Source: Saccharina japonica (lineage: Eukaryota > Sar > Phaeophyceae > Laminariales > Laminariaceae). From it: a stretch of DNA of 64,000 bases. The DNA lies in assembly GCA_008828725.1 (NCBI GenBank), contig MEHQ01000169.1, positions 62,001 to 126,000 on the forward strand. Direction: 5' to 3'. The notes beneath the pieces were generated by a model, which did no database searches, was not told the origin of the DNA, and saw nothing but the letters and a program-made list of their open reading frames with translations. Each line of letters begins with the position of its first letter. Within the stretch, counting starts at the first letter, position 1. Below are positions 1 to 11,300 of this stretch, in pieces. The position numbers were made by a program, and so were the translations under genes.

Positions 1-2232
1 GGCCAGAGGGCAAGCCATAGAAGAGTGCCGAGGCTGAACTGGAACCAGCCCCACTCGACGTACTCGGGGTCGACTAATCTTGCTGTCATAGCCCCTACCA
101 GGTTTCCCACCGGGATAATCATCCAGCTCGGATGGATGTACTCTTCGTCCACAGGAAACGCAACCCAGCTATTGGCGAATACATACAGGTAAAATGTAGC
201 GGGCAGCCGTGAACGGCAAACAGGTGTATAGTTAGGTGTATAGGTAGTGCTCAGTGTGACAATGGATTAGTGGGCGCACAATACAGCGCGCAGGTGTACA
301 CGGGAGGGATCGCCAGGGAATACCTCATCTAAACATTTGGCCGATATATACGAACACCTCCATTGGAACGCCGCCTGCCACACCTCACGCCATTGTCCAA
401 ACACGGGTTAACCGGCGTTGGAGAATGACCATGTTTCGACGAATGGGGTTTGGTATTAAATAAGAGCTGTACTGAAGCCTCTATACCACGAACCTGGCGA
501 TGGTGTAAATGGTAATCGACGACAGAGGGATCGCCCCCAGCCAGAACAAAACCCTGGATATGTTGCCAGTGGGGTCCCCGGACCACATTGACGACATCCA
601 TGCCATGAAGATGAGTGTGATGAACGGTTTTGCGAAGGAGTTGTGGTGTATGGGGTGGAACCACTCCTTCTTCACCTGGTCAAAAATATTCCATATGAGG
701 TTCGCATAACGTCGGTTGCGCAGCGCATACAACACCAAATGTTGGTTACATATAGTGTCGGGGAGCCCAACTAACAATTGTTCAGGGCGGCGCGTGCGGT
801 GCTCGACATTAAATGCAGCCGCGCAATTTTTTATTTCTGCAAGCCCAGTAGCGCTGGTGGCGAGTGGAGCAATTATACGTCCAAGCGAGGCAGCGTATAA
901 TGCGCTGGAGTTGGTAGCAGCCATCATAACGAAGGAAACCCAGCCACGTGTGCTACAGCGACCCGCTGCGGGATGTCATTTGCACCAGCACGGGTGTTTT
1001 CACTCTACTGCAGTCCTCTCAACAAGCTTCGTGGTACTTCTGGCGTACACCCAAACGTCAGCAGTAAGTATTCGCATGGCGCGTCAAACGCACGCACGTA
1101 TATTCTAGGTACGTGTGTAACGCGTACACAACAACAATATTATACCAACCCCACCTTCTTGGGGTAGAGTATCCATTTGGCAAGGTAAAGAGCCCCGAGG
1201 ATGGAGTCCAAACTGACTCCGGTCCATGCCAACGTCTGCCGCATTTCACGGAGATAAGACAAAAATGAATAGATGGGACGGAGTCAAGCGGGAATGACAA
1301 GGTGGTCTTCATATATTTATCACCCTCGAAGGCTTACAGGGAATCTGGGCGTTGAGACCTCATGATCCCGTGCCTCTGTGCAGGTGTCGGGATGCACTTC
1401 ACCGCGACGTTCAAAAGAGAGAACGCCGAGATTCGTCGGTTACACTGATGCTGAGCCGATGATGCTACACGCGGTAAATTGGGCAGACACCTGGCAGAGA
1501 ACGTCCTCGCTGTTCGAAACCACTGTCGACACGTGATCGCAACTTGCCTTGCCACCAACATTAACAACCCCCCGATGTCTTTTGCGCAAGCTCGCGAAGC
1601 GGAACGACAGTGCGAAGTTAGAAACGACTGCTAAATACTGCTCACATCTCAGCGAGGGACTACGTACAACCCAAGAAGACAGATGAAACGAATGCGGTAG
1701 GTACCTGCCATACGGCGCGACTCATCCCTGTGACTTTGTCTAGAAGAGCCCATGGGAGGGCTAAGCCCAGCACGGAGAGCGGCACGATGAAGTAGTTGAT
1801 ATGGCAATCTGAATGGAATGCCAGACAGTAAAACGTGAAACGACGGAACGGATGCAGGGGTACACGACGATAGTGCTGTCATTAGTACCGTAGCAGTATT
1901 ACATGTCATGACGAGGTGATTTGCTATTATACACGCTCCCTTGACAAGGACCTATCGCACACACGGTGGCTGCTGTGAGCTGGGCGTAGTAGCATCATTC
2001 AACGTATGCTGTCAAGGTGAATTGCCTCGACAGCTACAGCAAGCTACGAGGGTGCAGTAGGGCGAAACATAAAATAGCAGTGAGGCAATACAACACTGCG
2101 CCAGATTAAAACACAGTCCGGCAGGAACGAGGAACAGTGTGGGAACTCACACTTGATGAGGTGGAATTCCTGCCCTTTTCCGCCTTGCTTTTTGTGCTTG
2201 GCACGTAAGTCTGTGGGGTTAGACGGCAGACC
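1..2232 (-). CDS. TehA/SLAC1 (TDT family) domain exons of the 1-7694 gene
   Basis: Five exons encode this domain: 2232-2151, 1808-1705, 1235-1155, 675-494 and 168-1. Landmarks in order are HINYFIVPLSVLGLALPWAL (first membrane helix), LAWTGVSLDSILGALYLAKW (second), a short KEWFHP loop ahead of SFAKPFITLIFMAWM, then VLFWLGAIPLSSITIYTIA, and finally PSWMIIPVGNLVGAMTARLV. The alternation of a (K/E)xxxHP loop, a P-bearing helix and the PxWxIxPVGNxV block is what I know from TehA/SLAC1 anion channels. The donor at 2150 is a perfect GTGAGT. A split Tyr codon joins 2151 to 1808 and a split Ser codon joins 494 to 168. Only the first half to two thirds of the domain is in the window, so the C-terminal helices cannot be checked. 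Confidence 0.75.
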
Positions 2233-5200
2233 CTGCAACATCAATACATCACCAACGAACCACCAACAGACGGCAATATCATCACATGTCAGAAGCAAAA
2301 ACCGATGGACCAAAGCAATACCGGAAGTCCAGTGAACAACAGAAGCGAGTCCTACAAAACCATATACTAGAGTGGTACTCGTGTTTGATTTCATGGATCG
2401 GCATTGCAGGTCTCGTTACCTGCGACTTCATGTCATTTCGTGCTTGAACATGTACATTCCTTCTTTCTTGCACAAAACCGTTCGAATTCCCTTTTAAATG
2501 GCGTATTCGTAGAGATTCACGTGTGGTAGACAGCGGGCGGCATCACGGGTGGGCCGCCGAATATTAGTTCTGCATTGTCTAAAGCAAGATGCACTTCCGG
2601 TATGCACACAATCGAAACGCCCGATAGAGGAAGCAGTCGTTGAAAACAATTTTGCGTTAGCACAATACCCTTCGGCGCTCCTACGTGCCTTCAGTTCCTC
2701 TGAAAGGTACATAACATACATCGAAAGGCGCAACGAGAGCGAGAGTAAACAAAGACGTAGTCGAGAGGAGGAGCCACTAGTTGCACGCTTCAAAATGGCA
2801 TATTACATTCGTCTCACAACGCACCAGGGTAGGGTACGTGACGGCTTCAGCCGGCAGTCCTTGCCCACTGGGGATGCTGGTATTTTTCCAAACGTGCAGA
2901 AGGTTCGCCCTGAAATGGGGAATGCGCACCAAACAACGAAGCACGTGGGTGGGGAACATCCAAGCTGAAATCATCGTACAGCAGTAGAGTAGACGTGCTT
3001 TCTTGATACTGCAACACATGATGGTGACGAAGTTCACGATGGCCAACGATTGGTTCACGTGTAAAGAAACCGAACACGGCGTCAGACGTCAGTATATAGT
3101 ATTTGGAAAACCATCCTTGAATTTAATTTGTAGCATCCATCCGATCAAGTGGATCAAGTTAAGGCCACGAACCCGAACCGTGATGTCAACCCACCAACCT
3201 TCCCGAAAGTTTGTGTTTTCTGCGGCGTAGATACGTGGTACATCATGTTAGCACCGCAATACGTATCGTAGTTATCATCCAACGTGTCAACAATCAAGCT
3301 GACGGCTTGCAAACCCAAACAATACTTGATACTCGAACAACAATAGGGGGAGGTTCGTTTCTCGATTCAGGCACTCTAAAACAAACATTTCTGGATAGTA
3401 GGGGAGAAGTTTAAGAGCCGTGACTGTCCAGGCGTGTGGAGGCAACATAACAACCACCTGTACAGTAGCTCGGAGGCTCTGGCCCAAGGAGCTACAACGA
3501 TCATAGTACCCCGTCGTATACCCTCGCCCAGTCCGCCCCCCTCCCCCGTCCTCGGCCCAGCCCTCCGTCATTCGCATTACCCACGTAGTCTATGCGCTGT
3601 ACCGATACTGACGCCGCGGGTGGGGCATCGTTTACGCTACCTGTTCCCGGTATATTAATTTATTGTTACAGCGATACCAATGTTATATCACATGATGCTA
3701 CAGTAGAGTCGTGACATACCAGGTAGCCTGTAAGTACCTCGTCTTGATATGCATGCGGTAAATGGCCTTGCTGACCAAGCCCCACTTGATCAAGTACTCG
3801 AGGACGAAGCACCCCGCACAAAAGTTGAGGAACCCCTGAAGGAATGCCGCGCCAGCAAGCAAAGCCTGTTCCGCGAAAAGGAAACATAACGAAAACCCGC
3901 CCTAAAGATGAGCCGCAGTGAGGACAACGGCAGAAGGGCCATGCTACGGCAGAGGGGGGGGTTGAGGATCTTGTTACTACAAGTGCGGTAAAGGGGGGTG
4001 GAAGATGTCCATACAGTGCGTCAGAGGGGACCAGAGGGGGTCAGAAGATGCTACTACTGCAGTACCAGCATTATCCACTTTATTCAGTGTGCATCTACTG
4101 TAGATCATCGGGTTGCACGGTTTTGGCGTTTTCAATGTCAGGTTTTGAGATTGATATACAGCTCCTCGAGTTAAAAGCCCCACAAAAGCGTAGGTGCACT
4201 CGTATCGTAGTATGCATCTTACGTACCATATATTACGAGAATACTACAAGCGATTCGTTGCGTTCTTTGTATAGCTTTGGCCACGTCAACTGGGGGACAT
4301 TCACTTTACACCGACGCTAAATATACTCGGACCTAACCTAGCGGACCGCGCAATAGTTGAAATCGTGGTGTATTTATGAACTCAGTCGCCAAGATACTGT
4401 CGAGCAGTATTTAACAAGCAGTTGCCTTGGTCACAGTCGCAAAGGTACTGGTCGTGCATTAGTCAATGGGGTGGTATTCGTGCACCAGTTCAAGCTAAAC
4501 CGTCCGTGACACGATGCTACTGTCAGACGGCACTGGCAAGGCAGTGAGTAACCTTGACATCTCCAGGAAAGAGGCGCGAAATACTCGCCAGCATGATGTA
4601 TGCGCCGATAGTATAACCCGCGACCAGAGACGCCCAGGAGAAAAAAGCGAAGAATACACCGACTAAGTGGTTTAACTGCTGCGGTGCACCCGGCCTGACG
4701 AAGCGCCAGCGCCAGCGAAAAACGGGAAGGGCAGGGAAGCGAATTAAGCGAGGGCGTAGTTCAACATTGACGGAGTGGTCACGTAGCACGATTCCGTACT
4801 GCACCGGTCGAGCGGCCGGCAAGGAACTCCGAAGACGTGCTTGACGGACACTCGAGATAACCGATATATATAGCCTTCAAAATGGGGTACTCACTGAAAA
4901 TTCCACGAAACCGAGCCAACCTCATATGCCTTAAATTATACACAATGTCGTGTTCCGCACAAAGCCGACGTCACCCGGCGTTGATCGCGCAAATTATCCC
5001 CGTCGCAAAACAGGACGGCCACGCTTCGGAACTGGAGGGTAGGTTCTCTATACGCCAAGCGGGTCTCACGAGTAATGGGGCTTTGTGCCGGCGAAGGGCA
5101 GGGCTGCGAGGAGCTCAACAGGACTTGGGAAACCCCCGAGCTTAAGCGCGAAGTCGAAGAACATACCAAGCACCTGCCGCAAGAGTACCCAGGAGTGCGG

Positions 5201-7694
5201 GGGTGTGCGGGTATGATAAGCAGGCCGTCACAAGTATGCTATCAGCCAGCGCTTGGTGGAAACCACCAGCTGCTTGTAGGCCTGTGACACACACTGACCA
5301 AACCTTCCTCCCGCTGGAAGGTATCTTGCTTCGGTTCTAATAAGGTACGCCATTCACCACACTTTAGCATATGTATGCTGTAAAAGAAGCCCACGTGCAC
5401 AAGTAATGCAGCAGTAGTATTGCCTAAACAAGCTAACAAAGAATCGGACACCGATTGGCTTGTCAGCACTATATCAATATTTTGATATTTGCAAACAACG
5501 ATTTCGCAGGTGCCTGGAGCCCGAACGAACGAAGTGAATAACCAAGACTCTAGAAGGCTTTCCCACAAGACAGTGGTTCTAGTCACGACGATATAACCCG
5601 ATGTAATCTGCCATGCCCACCCAACCCTCCCCCCTAGGACACCTGGTCCGTCGTAGATGATACAGTGCGCCCGTAAACTTTGATGTATTTTGGTCTTAGA
5701 GACGCTCACCAGCCATTGGACCTCGTCCCGCCAGGCCAAGGCCCCGGCGACCATAAAGAACGTGATGATGCTGGTCACGCGAACTACTCGGTGGTCCACG
5801 GTGGCCGGGGAGTGAAACGCCGAGAAGAATGCCGCCTCCGGGCCAGGGAATAAGGCGACGGCCGCATCCGTGGACTCTCCGACCGACTGCTAGTGGTCAG
5901 TCGTGGAACAAGGTACAGCGCAGCGGAGACAAGAGACACCAACACGGTTCAGGCTTCGCATCATGCATTTCATACATTCATAGTGTACTCAAGGAGTACT
6001 TGATAATAGTACCGTGTTTTGACAATGCCAGGCTAGGGCTAGCTCCTCGTGAGCAGCAGGTTTCCAGCGACGCAAGAGATCGAAACGAAACCCCGCGAGT
6101 GCACAGTAGCACCTCAGACGGTGGATGTCTACTGCGATTCCGAACCGGAAAATGACGTTAGTCGATAACCTGAGCGTACAGTAGTAGTCACACGCAGTGG
6201 CCAGGAGACTGAGGACGGCAAGACACCAGTAGGTATTATCAGTAAGGAGTACCTGGTAGTTGCTTTACACCAGGGTAGGCGCGCGCGATCACGTAACGAA
6301 TTTAACCGTACGAGTACACGGAAAACGAAGACAAGACAAATGAGAGCGTACGGCATAGCAACAAGCAAACGTTATCGCGCACGAAGTTAACCGGGTCCTC
6401 GTATGCTCTGTCAGCCAACTGCTGTGTAATTCGATTTCCCGTCCGTGTCTAAAGTGGTTCAGCGTGCCTATTACTATGTACTGCTGTAGGAATCCACCCA
6501 TAACCCCACGAGCAATGCAACACAGAGAGATGAAATGACTCGAAAACACTTTATTATGTTCACACGACCACCGCACCCCCAACCATAGACCCCCTTCGAG
6601 CCGTCAGTATTTTACTCGGGCAGCGGAAGTGGTACTGCTTTGCAGACCCCACTCGCATGATCACATTTGCAAATCTGACCTCATCGAGAGCTTTCTCAGC
6701 GTCTACCGCTGCCGTGCCGCCGAAGAGGCCGTTGAGTTGTTTTCCGAGGTCCACGGTGGCCGGGGAGCGAAAGGCCGAGAAGAACGCCACCTCCGGGCCA
6801 GAGAACATGGTCGCGGCCGAATCCACGGACTCTCCGGTCGGCTGATAGTTGCCAGCCGTAAACCAGAAACAAGCAGCGGAGGCGACAGCGCACAGGCCCT
6901 AACACGTGTCAGTTTTTGCAATATATTGTTTCCCGGCAAAACAAGGCAAGGGCTAGCTTACGCAGACAGCAGGGTTACGGTGTCGCAACAAGAAAAATGC
7001 GCATTATGTGACCATAGCTCTAGTACGTGAGACGAAGGATACCAACTGCGGTGCCGAGGCGCGACGATACTCGGCGGCGCGATACTTGTCGACAACCTCA
7101 GCGTAGACACACGCGGTAGCCACGAGACGGAGGACGGTAAGACGGCAGTTGCTATTATTAATAGAGTAGTTTTATTGGCACGAACGCTCGCGAACGCGAC
7201 CAGGCACAAAATACAACCGTAACCGGAGAGTCGAGGCAAAAAAGATTGAGAGCCTACGTACGCCATAGTAATAACAATAGTATCGCGCACGAGCTTGACT
7301 GAGGTCTCCTATGTTCTCAACACTGTCCGTGAGCTATCGAGTACTTGTCATTCCGGTCCGTGTCTACAGTGGTTTCGATTGCATAACTTACTGCAGTTTG
7401 CCTCACTGTCTCCCTTCAGGCACGTACACATAGTTCCCACGAGCATTGCAGCATAAACATATATCCAACGAACTAATATCGAGTCCACGTGACCACCGCA
7501 CCCCCGACGACAGACCTCCTTGGAACGACCAATATGTTATGGCGAAAGCAGTAGTGGTACAGGTTTATAGACCCTATTCGTATCATTACTTTCTTAGCCC
7601 TGACCTCATCGAGGCCTTTCTCAAGGTCTGCCGTTGTACCGTTGCGAGGAAGGCCGTGGAGCTGCAGTTCAAGGTCGCCCTTCATGTCCAGAGC
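1..7694 (-). CDS. Multi-exon membrane-protein gene: DUF4395-like domain fused to TehA/SLAC1-type transporter (3' end off window)
   Basis: I assembled this gene from protein-like exons with matching intron phases. Exons (minus strand, high to low) are 7694-7605, 7298-7258, 7151-7097, 6841-6680, 5886-5710, 5173-5070, 5031-4975, 4694-4553, 3865-3738, 2909-2825, 2232-2151, 1808-1705, 1235-1155, 675-494 and 168 to beyond base 1. Every intron starts GT and ends AG, and each exon joins in frame to the next. The product is a polytopic membrane protein: a duplicated N-terminal module, a DUF4395-like segment, then a TehA/SLAC1 (TDT) domain. Known TDT proteins are anion, sulfite, malate or tellurite transporters; the substrate here is unknown. 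The start codon lies upstream of 7694 and was not found; the stop lies outside the window. Two neighbouring genes rather than one fusion remain possible, but the 0/0 phase join between 2825 and 2232 and the regular exon spacing favour one gene. Confidence 0.68.
3738..5886 (-). CDS. DUF4395-like membrane domain exons of the 1-7694 gene
   Basis: Exons 5886-5710, 5173-5070, 5031-4975, 4694-4553 and 3865-3738 join in phases 0, 2, 2, 0. The first carries an extracellular-type loop (FFSAFHSPATVD) and a helix starting RVVRVTSIITFFMVAGALAW. The fourth carries PGAPQQLNHLVGVFFAFFSW and the fifth GAAFLQGFLNFCAGCFVLEY. A QQxNxxxxV block followed by a helix and then FLNFCxGC is the pattern I associate with DUF4395 proteins, whose hallmark is a GFCxGC motif. 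The function of that family is unknown to me beyond membrane location. Exon 2909-2825 (ANLLHVWKNT...) links this part to the transporter domain. The family call is from memory of the motif, not a profile search. Confidence 0.55.
5800..7694 (-). repeat. Tandem duplication of an exon module (about 0.93-0.96 kb period)
   Basis: The second half of exon 6841-6680 resembles exon 7694-7605: GKQLNGLFGGTAAVDAEKAL versus ELQLHGLPRNGTTADLEKGL, both ending in LDE followed by a GTCAG donor. The first half of the same exon resembles exon 5886-5710: GESVDSAATMFSGPEVAFF versus GESTDAAVALFPGPEAAFF. The offsets are about 925 bp and 955 bp. Intron and small-exon sequence between them is duplicated too (7298-7097 matches 6390-6170), including a shared GCGCACGA(A/G) block and a shared GACCTCATCGAG block. 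Exon 6841-6680 is therefore a chimera made at the duplication junction. All module boundaries are phase 0, so the extra module can be kept or skipped without breaking frame. Confidence 0.7.
6170..6390 (-). pseudogene. Decayed second copy of the two small membrane-helix exons
   Basis: Positions 6390-6348 and 6232-6170 correspond to the intact exons 7298-7258 and 7151-7097, which encode hydrophobic stretches (CAILLLLLWR; LTVLRLVATACVY). In this copy the first acceptor AG has become GG, the first donor GT has become GC, the exon is 2 bp longer so the phase is wrong, and the second acceptor AG has become AC. The remaining peptide (WCLAVLSLLATACDYY) still resembles the intact copy. These exons are probably skipped; skipping keeps the reading frame because the surrounding exons end and begin in phase 0. 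Confidence 0.6.
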
Positions 7695-8059
7695 CTGCCC
7701 AAAAGATTTATGCGAGACGGGGTCGGGAATTCACGAAAACAACCTGGCGGATTATTAGCAGCATGGCGGCGTCTCTTATGTTTAACCGACACACGATGCC
7801 ACCTTAACGCGTCGACCGATGAATCACAGAACACGAGTGTGTGTTGTGCTACGTAGGCGTAACCCTTACGCTTTCGAAGACTCGAAACCCTAAACCTTCG
7901 GGAAATACATGTCGGCCTCAGAAACGAACTCCGAGAAAAACAAGCGGACTCTTTACCTCGGTTTATCGTAGGTATTGTTCGAAATATAATGTCAACACAA
8001 ATGAGATTAACGTTATTGGCTAGTTTCTTACCCTACGAGCTGGGCTCGCCAAGAATGAT
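7695..8059. other. Intron or 5' region of the membrane-protein gene; no exon found
   Basis: A good acceptor (TTTTGGGCAG) ends at 7695, so at least one upstream exon must exist. I could not place it here. Confidence 0.4.
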
Positions 8060-9110
8060 TTTTTACTCGTCCGGCGGTTTCTCAACCATTTGGAAAAATT
8101 ACGACTCAAAGTTGGTTTCCACACCTTGCGGGACTGTATCAGATCCGGGAGAGGGGGGGGGGGGGGGGTGGGGGGGGGGGTTCCGGGTTGATTGGAGGTG
8201 TGGATGTATGGTAGGTTTCTGAGTAGGGAATGGGATATTATCGCGCACGGGTGCGGCGGGACCCCGGCGTTGTCTTGGGGGGTATCTCCCGCCACGCGTT
8301 GGCTCCATGAGCCTCAACCACTACAACGCCTCCAGAGGGGTTGAATGTTCCGCATGTTCCGGGGCGGTATTGATCTGGGAGATGTCTGCGTTCGTTCCCG
8401 GGTTGTCGAAGTTGTAGATGCTTGGATGGGTTTCTCATCAGGGGATGAGACCACGCCGCCTCCGGGTGCGGCTGGACCTCTCCGTTGTCCCTGAGGGGCA
8501 ACTGCCGCCGCGCGTTGGCTCCATGAGCCCCAGTCAAATCAGCAAATCAGCCGATGCGGTTAGGGTCTCCAAAACGTGCGGAGCGGTATAGACCCGTGGG
8601 GTGTCCGTTTTCGTCCCCGACGTGTTGGAGTTGTTGATGTATGGAAGGATTTATGATCCGGGCATAGGACACCGTTATCTGTTGGTAAGGCTGGACCCGG
8701 ACGTTGTCCCGAGGGGCAACTTTGGCCACGTGCTGGATCCGCGATCCCCGGCCAAATCATCAAAAAGCCGATGGGTAAAGGGTATTAAAGAGTTCCACAC
8801 TTTGCGGGCCGGTATCAATCCAGGTGGACTCTGTTTTCTTCCCCTGGTTGTTGGAGTTGTAGGTGTATAGAAGGAGTTATGATCAGGGGGTGGTATTATA
8901 TCGCGCGGGTACAGCGAGACCCCGAGGTTGTCCCAGGGGCAAATTTTCGACGCATGCTGGCTCCATGAGACTCAGCCAACCATAAATCAACCAATGCGGT
9001 TGTTGTTTCCATACCTTACAGGGCGGTGTGGTCGTTTTTGTCCTTGTTTGATCGGAGTTGTAGTGATATGGAGGCATGTATAACGCGGAGGTGGTACCCT
9101 ACATTCCTCG
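8060..9110. repeat. Satellite-like tandem repeat, about 220 bp x 5 diverged units
   Basis: A landmark of the type GCGGNGCGGTAT recurs near 8126, 8358, 8576, 8800 and 9017 (spacings 232, 218, 224, 217). A second landmark, GTTGTCC..GGGGCAAC followed by GTTGGCTCCATGAG, recurs near 8270, 8492, 8702 and 8925. The first unit holds an expanded poly-G/GT stretch (8150-8180). Units differ widely, so the array is old. Short open frames on the minus strand repeat with the array and are not treated as genes. Confidence 0.75.
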
Positions 9111-9655
9111 GGTGTGATGGAACCTCGGTGGCTCTATCCGCACCAGTCTTCTAGAAAAAAACAGCGACGTTTGGCTGGTTTTTAGTCGACCAAATCAGAG
9201 GCCGGAATCGTATTTAAAACCTTTAAGTCAGCATCTAGGTTTGCTGGATGGCTGTTAGTAGAGTTCCGCCTATTATGTCTCCCGATGCCGCGAGGCGAGA
9301 CTGAAACGCTCTGCATCGCGAGACTCGCAAGACGATGGCGACAGTAGTCGTGGTGTGCTGTGATGGATGAAACCATAAGAAATCACTGGTGACTAAACGC
9401 AGAGTACAAAGTTTCCTTACATTGCCGTCTGTAGTCACTTCCCTTACGATTGGGGCAATGCTCAACTCGCGACGGCCAGGATTCGGCGGGGCGTGATACC
9501 CGGTGTTACCCGGGTTGTGGCACTTAGGCTCCCTACCCATGGGGCAAGACGGGGCTCGAGCGCTCTGGATCGCGAGACCATGATTCCAGATAGACATAAG
9601 ACATAATTGAATTATCAAGATAGTTGACACTGCTCGCGAATCACGAATATCAATC
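9111..9655. other. No confident gene
   Basis: A minus-strand open frame (9630-9235) contains an internal GTAAGG donor near 9445 and a duplicated CTCGCGAT(C/G)CAGAGCG word, but nothing recognisable as a protein family. Confidence 0.3.
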
Positions 9656-9890
9656 GCGTCTACAGCCTCGCTGCAGCCATTACAGCCTCGCTGCAGCCAT
9701 TGTGTTATAGTTCTGCTACTGCTGCTGCTGCTTGAAGCCGCGCCGCCTGGTGCTCGCTGTTGATTTCGCTCCCCCTGCTACAGCTGCTGCTGCTGCTTAT
9801 TTTGCGGCTGTTTCTGCTGTTGCTGCTGCTGCTGGTTCTGCTTCTGCTGCTGCTACTACGGCCGCGACTACTGCAGTGCTGCTGCTGTGT
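9655..9890. repeat. Short tandem duplication and CTG/GCT trinucleotide-rich tract
   Basis: TACAGCCTCGCTGCAGCCAT occurs twice in tandem (about 9660-9700). It is followed by interrupted CTG/GCT runs to about 9890, with another short run at 10200-10240. Confidence 0.8.
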
Positions 9891-9899
9891 GGTTACCTA

Positions 9900-11300
9900 G
9901 TATTTCGTGCATTCTGGTGTTTCGACTAAATGTCTGCTCTGGAATAACTTGAGTCTACAGTATCGCAAATCACTCATCAATAGAAACGGCAAGAGAAAAC
10001 CTCGACACATGAAGCGTACGAGACAGCCAAAACACACATACGCGTACTGTTCAGGGCAGACTCTTATATCGACTTTGTGCGATTTGTATACTTGTTGTGC
10101 GACTATCTACGTCGTATAACGTCCGGCGTTATTCCGTTCCTGTTGCCTTCTAGTCCAAGCGTACTCTGAGTATTGTTTCGTGCACGACTGTTATGTGCTC
10201 TTCCTGCTGCTGCTGTACCAACAGTTGTCGCTGCTGCTTGTGTTGGCGTGACCCACGATCATACGAATAGCTCTTCAGTGTGGCTCTTGATTCCGGTTTG
10301 TTCGGACTGAAATCGACACATTTTGGAAAAATGACGTCACATGAAATATAATATTAATTTTCATTTCGGAGATCTCTTTTGATTCCAACACACGACATAC
10401 AGCCGCAAGTCGCCTTTTTGAGCAGGCGCGAGAGTCGTTGGGAGAGTGTTGTACAGAGATGTTGCTGTATGCGTTTGTCCATACGCGCTGAAGCGAGCCT
10501 TGCAGAGAGAGCCACCAAACCCCAACCGCAGCACAACGACGCAGCGGAGTGCGGTAATTCTTCTCGCGGTTTGTGTTTTGTGTTGGGCAAGCTGCTTCAT
10601 GAACGCACTACAAGTACAACACACTTGCAAATGCGTGGGAGCCGTTGTAGGAAACAACAAAACATAACAGCAAGGAACACACAAACGTCGATTAAGGGTA
10701 TCTCGCTTTTGTCCAAGCATCGACCCCCAGCCAGCATTTGAGCGCCTACTCTTGGGTTCTCAGTCAGCACGTCAGCGACACCATTACAGCCTGCCCTTTG
10801 CTTCCCCGCGCACCGACGTCTCCCCGTACCATTCCTCTTCCAGCAAGGAAATAAAACCAAGGAGTCAGTGTAAATCGACTCAGCGAGGTGGGCTTCATGG
10901 TTCTGTAGTTGTGTAGTTATGTAGTTAAGTCCACGAACCAAAATGGCCCAAGCCGGCCTAGAATTCGCGATCACCAATTCGCAACCTCTGCCCCCGGCCA
11001 TAGCTCAGCGCGGGCGTCTCTTCCGTGAAGCGAGGGCAACGAGTGAACGCCATTAAAGAGAGGGCACCGTCGTTGACTGTGCCGTCGACTCTCCAACAAT
11101 TGACATTGCCCTTGCACCCATTACCCTTGGGAATATTTGCATTGACGATGACATGTCCCAGGAGACCTCTCAACCGTCCGAAATGACCTCTGAAGCCCTC
11201 AGCCCCTTCATCCGTTCCCGGAGCATGTGTGCCGACGGCATCCGGCACACATGCGCAACTTGAATATATACTTACTGTTCTGTATATACATATGTGCACA
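9900..11300. other. Unassigned region with one protein-like minus-strand frame
   Basis: The minus-strand frame from about 11260 down to a stop at 10958 reads like protein (GHFGRLRGLLGHVIVNANI ... GRGQRLRIGDREF) but matches no family I recognise, and no start or splice structure was fixed. The rest of the interval shows no gene. Confidence 0.25.

Noticed and set aside
2044-2394. 116-codon minus frame starting MKSNTSTTLVYGFVG
   Set aside because: Only the part 2232-2151 fits the exon chain with good splice sites and phases; the upstream part is more likely intron, although a longer exon beginning at 2366 cannot be excluded.
5242-5799. 185-codon open frame with membrane-like start
   Set aside because: Only its first third is real: it is exon 5886-5710 reading through its GTGAGC donor into the intron.
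8020-8763. Several Pro/Arg-rich minus-strand frames
   Set aside because: They recur with the 220-bp satellite and change frame between units, so they are repeat by-products.
9732-9929. Ala-rich 65-codon frame
   Set aside because: Pure consequence of the GCT/CTG repeat.
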